A DNA stretch of 36,984 nucleotides, from positions 1 through 36,984 of the forward strand of contig MENI01000103.1 in the NCBI GenBank assembly GCA_001768195.1, read 5' to 3'. The position numbers were made by a program, and so were the translations under genes. Within the stretch, counting starts at the first letter, position 1. Each line of letters opens with the position of its first letter. Below, piece by piece: positions 24,991-33,839 of this stretch. The notes under the pieces are model-generated. The model was not told where the DNA came from and ran no database searches. It saw nothing but the letters and a program-made list of their open reading frames with translations. This stretch comes from Bacteroidetes bacterium GWA2_40_15 (GTDB lineage: Bacteria; Bacteroidota; Bacteroidia; Bacteroidales; VadinHA17).

Positions 24991-26127
24991 TCAATGTTTT
25001 CTGGCATTAGAATCATCCTTATCATCCATATTGGCAACATATCCCTCCGGAGCAGTGCAGGCATGAAAAGGTTTTGCAGGGTTGCCATAACCATCTCCGT
25101 CTTCATCCTTAAAGAATGCTGTAACTGTACAGTCTCCTGCCTTAATTGTCTGATCCATAGCCCTCAGCAGAGAGAGGTCCCCTTTAGTGTCACATGGGAT
25201 CTCCCAGATCATTACCCCACCGAGGGTTTTCTTTGCCAGTTCTGTCTTTTTCACGATCATAGGGATGCCATTATAGTACCTCATTCCGGCAGAATCAACA
25301 TAGGCAAGTGAAATATCATTTGCAATAATTTCACTGTAATCGATATATCTTGCCGGGGGTGTGAAATCAAATCCATAGAATGGAACACCCAGTGTTATTC
25401 TTTCGGCAGGGATCTTCAGATCGACAGTCCAGTATTTTATTGCATCCTCTGCATATGACCATGGTGAATGAGGACCAATTATATTCGGTCTCCATACTCC
25501 GGTCTTGTCATAAACCATAACATTAATGAAGTCGTAGGCTTCAAGAGCTTCCTGGTGAACATTATGATGAAAACGGGTGGCACCGAGCGCTGCAGTAATT
25601 GCTTTTCCTTTTGAATGGAGGGCTTCTCTCAGCTCCACAACAAACGGATTGTAATTCACACCGACGTATGGCAGAAGGTTACCTTCGATATCCACATCTA
25701 CACCATCAAGGTTATTTTCTTCCACATACTTCAGTATGTTTCCAATGAACCTTGTCCTGTTTTCGGGCAGCAGCAGATTTTTCCAGATTATAGTATCGGG
25801 TCTGCCACCTCCTGCAAGTGAAATAAAGACTTTCAGACCTGCATCATGGCCCTTTTTTATTACTGGCTTTACATCAAAACCGCCATCGCAAACCAGATTC
25901 CCATCTTTATCAGGATTGGCAAAAGCCAGGTTCAGGTAGGTCAGTTTTTCAATCTCAAGTGAATCTATCCTGTCAAAACTCCATCCTGAGATGTATCCCA
26001 CTACCTTGAAGGTTGTGTCAGGTTTATAAATATCAGGTCCCCAGTTGTGATTTTCGGTTTTGCAGGATGTAATCAACAAAAAGCTGATAATCGCAAACAT
26101 TAATGATTCCAATTCAGATGTTTTCAT
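24991..26127 (-). CDS. GH18-family chitinase-like lipoprotein with metal-binding tail
   Basis: 378 residues. Signal peptide with lipobox ITSC (Cys22), so probably surface or periplasmic. The glycoside hydrolase family 18 barrel has the catalytic DGVDVDIE (141-148, Glu148 as acid), SLAGGG before it, and MVYD and GVMIWEI in the later strands. Likely substrates are chitin, chitobiose-containing glycans or peptidoglycan-like beta-1,4-GlcNAc. After the barrel, the last 40 residues (FKDEDGDGYGNP, then ACTAPEGYV, then DDKDDSN) match the Asp/Gly-rich putative metal-binding motif seen in MopE-like and Bacteroidota surface proteins. It is divergent from ndh; a Rex-like site lies in the shared intergenic region. 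Confidence 0.84.
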   Translation of the reverse strand: MKTSELESLMFAIISFLLITSCKTENHNWGPDIYKPDTTFKVVGYISGWSFDRIDSLEIEKLTYLNLAFANPDKDGNLVCDGGFDVKPVIKKGHDAGLKVFISLAGGGRPDTIIWKNLLLPENRTRFIGNILKYVEENNLDGVDVDIEGNLLPYVGVNYNPFVVELREALHSKGKAITAALGATRFHHNVHQEALEAYDFINVMVYDKTGVWRPNIIGPHSPWSYAEDAIKYWTVDLKIPAERITLGVPFYGFDFTPPARYIDYSEIIANDISLAYVDSAGMRYYNGIPMIVKKTELAKKTLGGVMIWEIPCDTKGDLSLLRAMDQTIKAGDCTVTAFFKDEDGDGYGNPAKPFHACTAPEGYVANMDDKDDSNARKH

Positions 26128-26232
26128 GAAGAAGTAAATTAAAGTTATATGTCAGTTTCAGGTATACTACTCTCAAAGATATTCATTTGATAAAATTATT
26201 TTGATACAGGTATGAACTTTCTTGAAATTTCA

Positions 26233-26250
26233 TTGTTAATTAATTAACAA
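26233..26250. promoter_or_regulatory. Rex-type operator between GH18 gene and ndh
   Basis: TTGTTAA-TTAA-TTAACAA is a perfect match to the Rex consensus TTGTTAAnnnnTTAACAA and sits in a 20-base perfect palindrome (26232-26251). It lies 90 bases upstream of the ndh ATG and 106 bases upstream of the GH18 ATG. Rex is the NADH/NAD+-sensing repressor that controls NADH-oxidising genes in many bacteria. No rex gene is in the window. A TAATTTTG box (26307-26314) upstream of ndh and TATCTTTG (26174-26181, minus strand) upstream of the GH18 gene could be the -7 boxes of the two promoters. Confidence 0.5.
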
Positions 26251-26340
26251 TACTGACCGGTTTGGTTTTAAAGTCAGGAGATGAGCCTAAAAACTTAATT
26301 TTTAATTAATTTTGTTAGCGGCAATATTAATGATCCCAAA

Positions 26341-27615
26341 ATGTTGAATATCCCGGATACAGGCAAGAAGAGAATTGTTATTGTTGGTTGTGGTTTCGCA
26401 GGACTTACTGTGGCAAGAAAACTAAAGAATTCTGGCTACCAGGTGGTAATAATTGACAAGCATAATTATCATCAGTTTCCTCCATTATTCTACCAGGTGG
26501 CATCTGCAGGACTTGATGAAAGCTCAATTCTATTCCCTTTAAGGAAAATATTTCAGAATTACAGCGACTATTACATAAGGAAAGCTGAGGTTAAGTCAAT
26601 AGATCCTCTCTGTAAAAAACTGGTTACATCAGGAGGGACAATCCGTTTTGACTTTCTGCTGTTAGCTCATGGTGCAACAAACTCCTTTTTTGGTTCAATC
26701 CAGATGCAGCAACATTCAAAGGCGATGAAGACAATCGCTGAGGTCATTGATCTGAGAAATAGTCTCCTGATGAATTTCGAGAATGCCCTTATTATAAGTG
26801 ATGAATCGGAGAGAGAAAGCTACCTGAATATTGTTATTATCGGTGGTGGTCCTTCGGGTGTTGAAATTGCCGGTGCGCTTGCAGAGATGAATAAACATAT
26901 AATCCCCAAAGACTACCCGGAACTAAGAACAAACGGACCCAGAATATTTCTTATTGAAGCAGCAGACAGGTTGCTTAATATGATGTCAGCAAAATCATCT
27001 GCAAAGGCTCAGGAATTTCTTGAGAATTCAGGCGTAAAAGTCATGACCACGACAAAGGCTGTTGGATGCGATGATGATACAGTTTATATAGATTCAGGAA
27101 ATAACATTAAAACCAAAATGATAATCTGGACTGCGGGTATTAAAGGAAACATAATTGATGGACTTAATAATGAGGTTTATACAAGAAGCGGGAGGATTAT
27201 CGTAGACAGAAAAAACCAGATAAAGGGTTACGAAGATATTTTCGCTATCGGAGATATTGCCTGGATGGCTGAAAATAAATACCCTAAAGGACATCCCCAG
27301 GTAGCACAGGTTGCAATTCAGCAGGCTAAACTTCTGGCGGAAAATTTGAAGTGCAGAATATCAGGCAGGTCTGAGAAAGAATTTCATTACAGGGATCTGG
27401 GAACTATGGCAACAATAGGTAGGCATCTTGCAGTAGTGGAGTTGCCATTTGTTAATTTTCAGGGGATATTTGCATGGTACGTCTGGATGTTCATTCACCT
27501 TATGAGTATAGTCGGTGTAAGGAATAAGCTGATAGTATTCTTCAACTGGGCCTGGAAGTATCTTACTTATGATCAGTCAACAAGGCTTATATTAAGGCCC
27601 AAGGGATATTCCTGA
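26341..27615 (+). CDS. ndh: Type II NADH:quinone oxidoreductase (NDH-2)
   Basis: 424 residues with two Rossmann folds. The first (GCGFAGLTVA near residue 18) binds FAD. The second (IGGGPSGVEIAG near residue 168) binds NADH. FPPLFYQVASAGL and the AIGDIAW block are typical of NDH-2. The C-terminal segment (AWYVWMFIHLMSIVG, then FFNWAWKYLTYD) forms the hydrophobic membrane anchor. It passes electrons from NADH to quinone without pumping ions, so it disposes of NADH. The ATG at 26341 gives the normal N-terminus, and the dedA-family gene follows after about 100 bases. Confidence 0.93.
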   Translation: MLNIPDTGKKRIVIVGCGFAGLTVARKLKNSGYQVVIIDKHNYHQFPPLFYQVASAGLDESSILFPLRKIFQNYSDYYIRKAEVKSIDPLCKKLVTSGGTIRFDFLLLAHGATNSFFGSIQMQQHSKAMKTIAEVIDLRNSLLMNFENALIISDESERESYLNIVIIGGGPSGVEIAGALAEMNKHIIPKDYPELRTNGPRIFLIEAADRLLNMMSAKSSAKAQEFLENSGVKVMTTTKAVGCDDDTVYIDSGNNIKTKMIIWTAGIKGNIIDGLNNEVYTRSGRIIVDRKNQIKGYEDIFAIGDIAWMAENKYPKGHPQVAQVAIQQAKLLAENLKCRISGRSEKEFHYRDLGTMATIGRHLAVVELPFVNFQGIFAWYVWMFIHLMSIVGVRNKLIVFFNWAWKYLTYDQSTRLILRPKGYS

Positions 27616-27712
27616 CCTCAGTGTATGAAAGAATTGCCGGTAACATTAAAAAAGGTTAACATTGCGTCCTGTCCGTCAGGAATAGAACTTTAGTGACTTA
27701 AAATATTATTAT

Positions 27713-28330
27713 ATGATAGAGATTATAGAAACGGTTTTTGAATGGTATATGGGGCATCTCAATTATTTTACAATTGGCTTTCTGATGGCCATTGAAAGTT
27801 CTTTTATTCCCTTCCCCTCCGAGGTAGTTATCCCTTTTGCTGCCTATAAGGCTGCTCAGGGTGATCTTAACATCTTTCTTGTAGTTATAGCAGGCACAAT
27901 AGGAGCACTTATCGGGGCAATGGTTAATTATGCCATTGGATATTATCTTGGCCGTCCATTAATACATAAACTTGCCGATTCGAAATTTGGAAGGCTCATG
28001 CTTCTGTCTGAAGAAAAAGTGATCCATGCAGAAGAGTATTTTGTAAAAAACGGTAAGAGTTCCACCCTGATCGGACGTCTGGTACCGGGGATCAGACAGC
28101 TTATTTCAATTCCTGCGGGACTTGCAAAAATGAATATGAAAGACTTTATTGTCTACACATTGATAGGCGCCGGAGCCTGGAATATTATACTTGCAGTAAT
28201 AGGGTATTTTTTATATGAGATAAGGGATCAGATATATCCTCATATAGGTCATATAATGCTGGTACTGGGTGCTGTATTTGTCGTTTATCTTGTGGTAAAA
28301 GCAAGGAAGAACAATAAAAGAAAGGTGTAG
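27713..28330 (+). CDS. DedA-family membrane protein
   Basis: 205 residues with about five hydrophobic segments. The family blocks are present: ESSFIPFPSEVVIP near residue 28, YYLGRPL, then GRLVPGIRQLISIPAG with the conserved Arg residues and Gly/Pro turn. DedA proteins act as flippases or scavengers of undecaprenyl phosphate and related phospholipids and affect membrane potential and envelope integrity. The short hydrophilic C-terminus is lysine-rich. It converges with the porin gene, 16 bases between stops. Confidence 0.9.
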   Translation: MIEIIETVFEWYMGHLNYFTIGFLMAIESSFIPFPSEVVIPFAAYKAAQGDLNIFLVVIAGTIGALIGAMVNYAIGYYLGRPLIHKLADSKFGRLMLLSEEKVIHAEEYFVKNGKSSTLIGRLVPGIRQLISIPAGLAKMNMKDFIVYTLIGAGAWNIILAVIGYFLYEIRDQIYPHIGHIMLVLGAVFVVYLVVKARKNNKRKV

Positions 28331-28346
28331 ATTGATTTAAAGCCTG

Positions 28347-29357
28347 TCAGAACTTTACAACGAATTCCAGTGTGATCTTGTCGGTGTGGATGGGCAGGTT
28401 ACCGCAGAAGTAATTTTCGTAATTCACTCTTATTTCGGCAAGGAAAGGTTTCGGCTCAAATCCTGCATTCACTCCCAGAGTGATCCTGTTAGCATCTGTC
28501 TCTCCTTTGAAAATGTCGTCTCCCATAAAATCCCATCTGGCAGTCGGATAGATCATTTTCATTATTTTATTGTTAAGCCTGAAGATATAATAAGAATGAA
28601 TATAAAGGCCGTCTTCATTGATCCTCACAGAAGCAGTGTCAGTATAATTTTGTTTGATATATTCAGATTCAATTAAAAGTGAACCTTTTGTAAACCTTAT
28701 CTCTCCACCATACATTGAAAGATTATCTCTTAAAGAGGCTTTTCCATTATAATAGTTTCCTGCAATTCTGATCCCTTGCTCAGGCCCAATTAATAATCTT
28801 CCTACAAAATTTGGTTTTTCCACCCATTGAGGATTATTATTCCCGGTTCCGTTTACAACTCCAAGGATAATTTCAGCAGGGATGCTGCCACTCTTTTTAT
28901 AGCTTGTGTAAAACCCTATATCCCTCATTCCTTCGTTCATGTATTTAGCTGTAAATGATCTGTTTGCAAAGAAAAGATCAGCAGGGCTGCGAAGGTGATC
29001 CGTACTGAATTGTATTTTTCTCTGACCCATCACAAAGTCGAGATTCTTTACGGGAGTAAATCTTACAAATGCCTCAAGCACTTTGAAACGGCCCTCATCA
29101 TTCAAATCGAGCTCAGTTCTGTAGGAAAAGAATGGATTGATTTTACCTTTAGCCCCGAAACGTGCATTTCTGACATCAAACCTCATCAGGTTATTGTCGA
29201 AGTCATACTCATACTTAGCTTTGATAACACCGTCAAGATCAGGCAGAAATTCATTATCGGTTTTTCTTTCTTCCTGGGCGAATATATCCGAAAAAGAGAC
29301 CAGCAGTATTATTACACAATATGAAAAAGACCTTTGGAACTGCAAATAGGAAATCAT
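28347..29357 (-). CDS. OprO/OprP-like outer-membrane porin
   Basis: 336 residues. Signal peptide (about 1-28, cleavage near DIFAQ). The mature protein is a run of amphipathic beta strands ending in VVKF, with the C-terminal Phe of outer-membrane barrels. MGQRKIQFSTDHL, then DLFFANRSF and the RDIGFYTS region match phosphate-selective porin O/P relatives. These form anion channels, but without alignment the selectivity cannot be stated. The frame begins with GTG at 29366; ATG at 29357 gives a better signal peptide. No pst or phosphatase gene accompanies it. Confidence 0.8.
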   Translation of the reverse strand: MISYLQFQRSFSYCVIILLVSFSDIFAQEERKTDNEFLPDLDGVIKAKYEYDFDNNLMRFDVRNARFGAKGKINPFFSYRTELDLNDEGRFKVLEAFVRFTPVKNLDFVMGQRKIQFSTDHLRSPADLFFANRSFTAKYMNEGMRDIGFYTSYKKSGSIPAEIILGVVNGTGNNNPQWVEKPNFVGRLLIGPEQGIRIAGNYYNGKASLRDNLSMYGGEIRFTKGSLLIESEYIKQNYTDTASVRINEDGLYIHSYYIFRLNNKIMKMIYPTARWDFMGDDIFKGETDANRITLGVNAGFEPKPFLAEIRVNYENYFCGNLPIHTDKITLEFVVKF

Positions 29358-29415
29358 CTTGAACACTTAATTGCCAGTGGTTTAGTGAAGTAAATCATAA
29401 AAAGTGTGTGAAAAA

Positions 29416-30303
29416 TTAATCCTCAAGATAGCCAAATTCTCCATTGTAGTAATCGTCATAAGCTTTTTTAATTTCGTCCTGAGTATTCATTACGAACGGA
29501 CCGTAAGGTGCAATAGGTTCATTCAATGGTTCCCCGCTCATTACCAGGAGAATACTATCTTTTGTTGCTTCGGCAATAATTTCTTCACCACTGTGACCAA
29601 AATGGATGAACTGGTTTTCAGAAATTTTTTTTGACCGGTTTATCATAACTTCACCTTCGACTAAAAGTATCCCCGAATTATAAGATTCCGGGAAGGAAAA
29701 GTCTGTAGCGGAACCTGATGCCAGCTTAATATTGAAGAGATTCACAGGTGAGAATGTCATGGCAGGTCCCTTAATCCCTTTATACTCTCCGGCAATAATA
29801 TCTGCTTTACATTTCTGGTCATCGGAAACATATTTCCCCATCATCTGGTTCTCAATTGCCTGGTATCCGGCTTGTGTCATTTTGAATTTTGCAGGCAGGT
29901 TTACCCATAACTGTACCATCTGAAACAGGCCTCCTTTTTTGCTGAATTCCTTCTCGTGGTACTCTTTATGGAGGACAGCACCTCCGGCAGTCATCCATTG
30001 TACATCACCTTCCCCTATAACTCCGCTTTTCCCGGTACTGTCGTGGTGAGCAACTTTACCATGATATGCCAGGGTAACAGTTTCAATTCCCCTGTGAGGA
30101 TGAACTCCCACACCTCTGGGTTTATCCGATGGAGGAACAACCCATTTGGCTCCATAATCCATAAGGAAAAAAGGACTCATTCCCTGTAATCCGATCTGAG
30201 GTTGCGAAGGGAAAAAATTATGTACCCTGAATCCGTCGCCAACCCAGTGGTAAGGTGGCGGATCCATTATTTCCACAATACTTTTTAACGGTTTCTCCAT
30301 CAT
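29416..30303 (-). CDS. Pirin-family cupin
   Basis: 295 residues, two cupin domains. The N-terminal cupin has the metal motif HPHRGIETVTL, then YHGKVAHHDSTG, GDVQWMTAGGAVLHKE, which supply the three His and one Glu for iron. The C-terminal cupin lacks such a site (IHFGHSGEE). Bacterial pirins include quercetin dioxygenases and regulators of pyruvate metabolism, but the substrate here is unknown. The gene ends 50 bases from the start of the divergent-strand porin region and is 59 bases downstream of a glycosidase gene on the same strand. Confidence 0.88.
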   Translation of the reverse strand: MMEKPLKSIVEIMDPPPYHWVGDGFRVHNFFPSQPQIGLQGMSPFFLMDYGAKWVVPPSDKPRGVGVHPHRGIETVTLAYHGKVAHHDSTGKSGVIGEGDVQWMTAGGAVLHKEYHEKEFSKKGGLFQMVQLWVNLPAKFKMTQAGYQAIENQMMGKYVSDDQKCKADIIAGEYKGIKGPAMTFSPVNLFNIKLASGSATDFSFPESYNSGILLVEGEVMINRSKKISENQFIHFGHSGEEIIAEATKDSILLVMSGEPLNEPIAPYGPFVMNTQDEIKKAYDDYYNGEFGYLED

Positions 30304-30339
30304 ACTGTTTAATTAGAATTATTAATGTCTTAACTCACT

Positions 30340-30367
30340 CCTCACACCTCATTCCTCACACCTCATC
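30340..30367. repeat. 14-bp tandem duplication at glycosidase gene end
   Basis: CCTCACACCTCATT (30340-30353) is followed directly by CCTCACACCTCATC (30354-30367). The second copy covers the stop codon of the glycosidase gene (30363-30365). Confidence 0.6.
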
Positions 30368-32012
30368 TGCCTGCATTTCCCGACTGGTCAACGGCAACGA
30401 CTTTATAATAATATTGCGGCATATTGTGTACAGAAATATCTTTGAATGAATTACTTATTGTTGAAGCAATCTGTTTTCTCCCGGATATTTCGACGTCAGG
30501 TTTTTCAGATCTGTAAATTCGGTAATAGCAGAAGTCTTTTTCACTGTTTGCTTCCCATGTCAGGAATGCCCTGTCGCGGCCTTCATCTTTTTTATTTTCA
30601 ACCTGCAATCCTTTGACATTTGAAGGAGGGTCTTCATCATAGCATGTTGTGTATACAACCAATGACTGGGCCGGTATAACATCATTCAGTTTATTGTTTC
30701 TCAGAGATATTTTCCCGCTTGGCCCCTGCAGATCACCGAAATAGTTGAATGGTACATTCTCAGGATCATAAAGGTATTTCCTGAATGATTTATCACCTGT
30801 AAGCGCTCCCATATTTATACTGACTTTTGTCGGAAGGTTATTTCTGTTGATAACAGCCACTGAGATTGATCCGTTCTCTTTATTTTTCAAAGCTGTAAAC
30901 CTGAGGAGTGAATCAGATGAGACTACTTCATAGGCTTCTGAAGGACCTCTGAAAAACTTTGTAAGCAGGCCAAGGCAGTAATAACTTGGTTTGGTCGTAT
31001 AATTGTCGATTTCCCAGTGGTAGAGTCCCCACTTATTTGTACGATGGCTGGTGGTTGGAAACGGGAAATCACTGAAGGTCCAGTATCCGCATGCATAAAC
31101 TCCTGAATTGATAATAGCAAGAATAGCTTCCGACACCTGTATTCCCATGTATTTCTCAAGAGGAACATGGTTGTACATGTTTGCATCGTGCATTACTGAA
31201 TCGATAATGTTGCTGTTCTGTTTTGCACCGAATTCACCCATGATGAATCTCTTGTTTTTGCTTTTTGACAGGTCAGCACCCCATTTTAGCTTATCATAGA
31301 AGTATTTATAGAAAGTGTTGTCAAAGATATCATAGTTGTTTATGTAGTGATGGCCGCCATAAATTCCTGTTATGCTGTCCATATTGTTTGCGGCCCATTC
31401 AATTGTATGCCAGTATTCGAAAGGAGATGCGTCAGATGCCAGAAGCTCAATATCCAGACCTCTGGATTTAAGTTCATTATAGAAAAGGCCATGAACCATT
31501 TTGAAAAAATCCAGGTCTTTTACCATTGATGCCCATTGGCCCAGGGATAATTCATTAGCCATGCAGTAGTAAGTTATTCTGTCAAATCCCTTTACCTTTT
31601 TAAGATATTCCAGGTTGTCTACTTCATGTTTTACATATTCTATTTCATTTTTGCCCTTAATCAGGCAATTATTACTGAAGGTGGTTACGTAGATCTCTGT
31701 ATTTGTCTCTTTCAGTACATCAAGAAACCAGGAAACCTCATCGATCTGTTTGAAATCCCATTTGCAGTGATCCGGAACTCTGGCAAAGGAAGGATTCAGC
31801 TCACGCCATCTCTTGGCAAATACCTGCTCATAATTCCAGCGCGATGCTTTATGCATATGGTCGAAAACATCAAATCCGACTCCCCCGAAGTTTTCATTTA
31901 CAACAGTGGTTTTGATCTCTGCATCAACCTTATCCGGATTGATTTTAAGGCTTTCATTCTGGGTGCAACCGAATAATAGAACAATTAATGGAAGAAGACG
32001 AATTGTTTTCAT
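30363..32012 (-). CDS. Clan GH-A glycoside hydrolase lipoprotein with FN3 domain
   Basis: 549 residues. Lipobox LFGC (Cys16), so lipid-anchored. The barrel has the acid/base motif MANELS and the nucleophile motif IMGEFG, the Asn-Glu/Glu arrangement of clan GH-A (families GH39, GH5 and GH30 are similar). The region after the barrel (about 380-460) is a beta-sandwich often found with these barrels. The last 85 residues are a fibronectin III domain (LTWEANSEKDFCYYRIYRS, ending AVDQSGNAGR). A short tandem duplication covers its stop codon, so the natural C-terminus may have been altered. The substrate is not predictable; xylosides, glucans and uronides are all possible. Confidence 0.76.
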   Translation of the reverse strand: MKTIRLLPLIVLLFGCTQNESLKINPDKVDAEIKTTVVNENFGGVGFDVFDHMHKASRWNYEQVFAKRWRELNPSFARVPDHCKWDFKQIDEVSWFLDVLKETNTEIYVTTFSNNCLIKGKNEIEYVKHEVDNLEYLKKVKGFDRITYYCMANELSLGQWASMVKDLDFFKMVHGLFYNELKSRGLDIELLASDASPFEYWHTIEWAANNMDSITGIYGGHHYINNYDIFDNTFYKYFYDKLKWGADLSKSKNKRFIMGEFGAKQNSNIIDSVMHDANMYNHVPLEKYMGIQVSEAILAIINSGVYACGYWTFSDFPFPTTSHRTNKWGLYHWEIDNYTTKPSYYCLGLLTKFFRGPSEAYEVVSSDSLLRFTALKNKENGSISVAVINRNNLPTKVSINMGALTGDKSFRKYLYDPENVPFNYFGDLQGPSGKISLRNNKLNDVIPAQSLVVYTTCYDEDPPSNVKGLQVENKKDEGRDRAFLTWEANSEKDFCYYRIYRSEKPDVEISGRKQIASTISNSFKDISVHNMPQYYYKVVAVDQSGNAGR

Positions 32013-32095
32013 TTTATTAAGATTTAATTAATATTCCATTACCTGTTATAAAATTATTAAATTCAATGAGCAAAGCCAATTAAGTGTTGGTTTTT

Positions 32096-32204
32096 TTAAC
32101 CACGAAGGCAACAAAGGATTACACAAAGTAACTCAAAGGGAATTGAGTAAATGTTTTTCTCTTCGCGTTCCTTTGTGATTTCCTTGGAGTGCCTTTGTGG
32201 TTAA
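32096..32204. repeat. 109-bp imperfect inverted-repeat element
   Basis: The ends TTAACCACGAAGGCA (32096-32110) and TGCCTTTGTGGTTAA (32190-32204) are inverted copies with one mismatch. The inside repeats words such as CAAAGGA, CACAAAG and TTTGTG on both arms. It lies between the glycosidase gene start and the end of a tocopherol-cyclase-like gene. It resembles a short MITE or palindromic unit; no transposase or clear target duplication is seen. Confidence 0.6.
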
Positions 32205-32244
32205 ATATTTTTTAACTCTTCTTAATTCACTTGAGTAATTGTTA

Positions 32245-32679
32245 TTAAACCTGTATAGGAATCTTTACGTCCAGATATTCGAATATTTTTTCGATGATCT
32301 CAAGCCCTGCTCTCCTGGCCAGGTCATTGTACACCATGTTATTATCTTTGTCAAACAGGCTTATGGTTACCACTGAATCGATGCTTTCCTTGATCTTCCT
32401 CGACATTTTGCCTGATTCCGGGGCTCTCAGTTCTCCTGAACTGTTTTTAATCGCTGTAACCTTCAGTGTGAATTCTTTATTGTTCAGTGTGAAACCAATA
32501 GTCCTGCCATCGTAGGCGATATGGGATAAAATGGAATTGTTATGGGTGCTGAAAAGGTGGAATTGTTTATTGAAATGCAGAAATGATATGAAGCCTACAG
32601 AATACCTGCCAAGCCAGAGGATTTTGGCTACGGAAAAAGTAAAAGATGTTTCAGGATTAAAAAGCCTTAACATCATTTT
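32245..32679 (-). CDS. Tocopherol cyclase-like C-terminal domain protein
   Basis: About 144 residues from the ATG at 32679 (an in-frame TTG at 32715 is also possible). LRAPESGKMSRKIKESIDSVVTISL followed by RRAGLEII resembles the end of tocopherol cyclase-like proteins, where a beta-sandwich closes with conserved APT, resldg and AGLE-like features. I see no other family. Full tocopherol cyclases have about 350 or more residues, so only the C-terminal third is here. A TGA lies upstream, and then the divergent aldo/keto reductase. It is a truncated gene or a stand-alone lipocalin-like domain. There is no sign of tocopherol or plastoquinone synthesis nearby. Confidence 0.45.
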   Translation of the reverse strand, partial: KMMLRLFNPETSFTFSVAKILWLGRYSVGFISFLHFNKQFHLFSTHNNSILSHIAYDGRTIGFTLNNKEFTLKVTAIKNSSGELRAPESGKMSRKIKESIDSVVTISLFDKDNNMVYNDLARRAGLEIIEKIFEYLDVKIPIQV

Positions 32680-32776
32680 TGGATTTAAGAGATAATCAGT
32701 TGTTGGTAGCGCCAATATAGTTCATTTTATATTCAAAAAATTGATATCTTGTAGGCATATATTAAAAACAGGAAAA

Positions 32777-33730
32777 ATGAAAACTCCATTTACAAGGCGC
32801 AGATTTCTTCAGACAGCAGCTATCTCATCTGCAGCTGCAATGATACCATCTCTTGCAGGTAACGCAGCTGCTAAAAAAACTGAATATATACTTCCAGAGG
32901 GCCAGCTGCCTCAGCGCAGACTTGGCAGAACCAACAAAATGGTTTCGTGCCTGGGTTTTGGCGGAGGATCACAGTGGTGTAACTGGCCCGCAAAGGATGA
33001 GATGCTTCAGAAACATATTGATCATGCCATAAATCTGGGGATCACATATTTCGATACTGCCCGGTCATATGGCAACGGATTGTCAGAGGAGCGTTATGGC
33101 AAATTCCTGACTCCGAAATACCGCAACCGTATTTTTCTTAATTCCAAGTCGGGCGAAAGAACTTACGATGGAGTAATGAAGGACATTGAGACCACTCTTG
33201 GTCTGCTTAAGACTGATCATCTCGATCTTTACTGCATGCATGCAATAGATAAAATCGAAGATGTTGATAAATTGCTGGGAACAGAAGGAGGATATAAGGC
33301 ATTTCTGAAGCTGAGGGATGAAGGTGTGGTCAAAAATATCGGGTTTTCCTACCACAAATGGAATGATGCTTCACAGAAATCATTCAAAGAATTTGATGTT
33401 GATGTGGTAATGTGCCCTATAAATGCTGCCAGGTCAAACGGGAATGAAGATAATCTCATCCCCCTTGCACAAAAGAGGGACCTCGGTATAATAGCGATAA
33501 AGGTTATGGGCCAGAATGCACTGATAGGAAGTGTGTCGGGAGACGACCTTTTAAGGTACGCGTTGACACTGCCGGTATCTGTTCTGAATGTTGGTATGGA
33601 TAATTTTGCAGCACTGGAGTCATGTACGGAGGTTACCAGGCAGCCTGTAATATCGGAAACCGATGCCAAAAAGATCCTGCAGAAACTGAATTTCGACCCG
33701 GCAATTACCAAATTGCCTTATTTTTCATGA
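32777..33730 (+). CDS. Tat-exported aldo/keto reductase
   Basis: 317 residues. The N-terminus has a twin-arginine signal (TRRRFLQ, residues 6-12, then a hydrophobic stretch), so it is folded with cofactor and exported, or lipid-free in the periplasm. The AKR catalytic tetrad is visible: Asp93 (FDTARSYGNG), Tyr98, Lys124 (LNSKSG) and His155 (MHAID). LGRTNKMVSCLGFG is the usual N-terminal block. The ATG at 32777 is preceded by AGGAAAA, while the upstream in-frame TTG at 32741 would delay the Tat motif. It is followed by a degraded rhamnosidase gene. The substrate is unknown, perhaps an oxidised sugar. Confidence 0.88.
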   Translation: MKTPFTRRRFLQTAAISSAAAMIPSLAGNAAAKKTEYILPEGQLPQRRLGRTNKMVSCLGFGGGSQWCNWPAKDEMLQKHIDHAINLGITYFDTARSYGNGLSEERYGKFLTPKYRNRIFLNSKSGERTYDGVMKDIETTLGLLKTDHLDLYCMHAIDKIEDVDKLLGTEGGYKAFLKLRDEGVVKNIGFSYHKWNDASQKSFKEFDVDVVMCPINAARSNGNEDNLIPLAQKRDLGIIAIKVMGQNALIGSVSGDDLLRYALTLPVSVLNVGMDNFAALESCTEVTRQPVISETDAKKILQKLNFDPAITKLPYFS

Positions 33731-33839
33731 TAAGGTAACATTCTTACACATAATTTAAAGGAACCAGGACAGGCCCGGTAAAATAATAATTCATTTATTC
33801 CGAAATAGAGTTATAATTTCGGAAAATGGTTATTGTTCA

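Noticed and set aside
26307-26314. Complete promoter for ndh at TAATTTTG
   Set aside because: No -33 TTTG occurs 19-21 bases upstream, so I list it only as a possible -7 box within the Rex-site entry.
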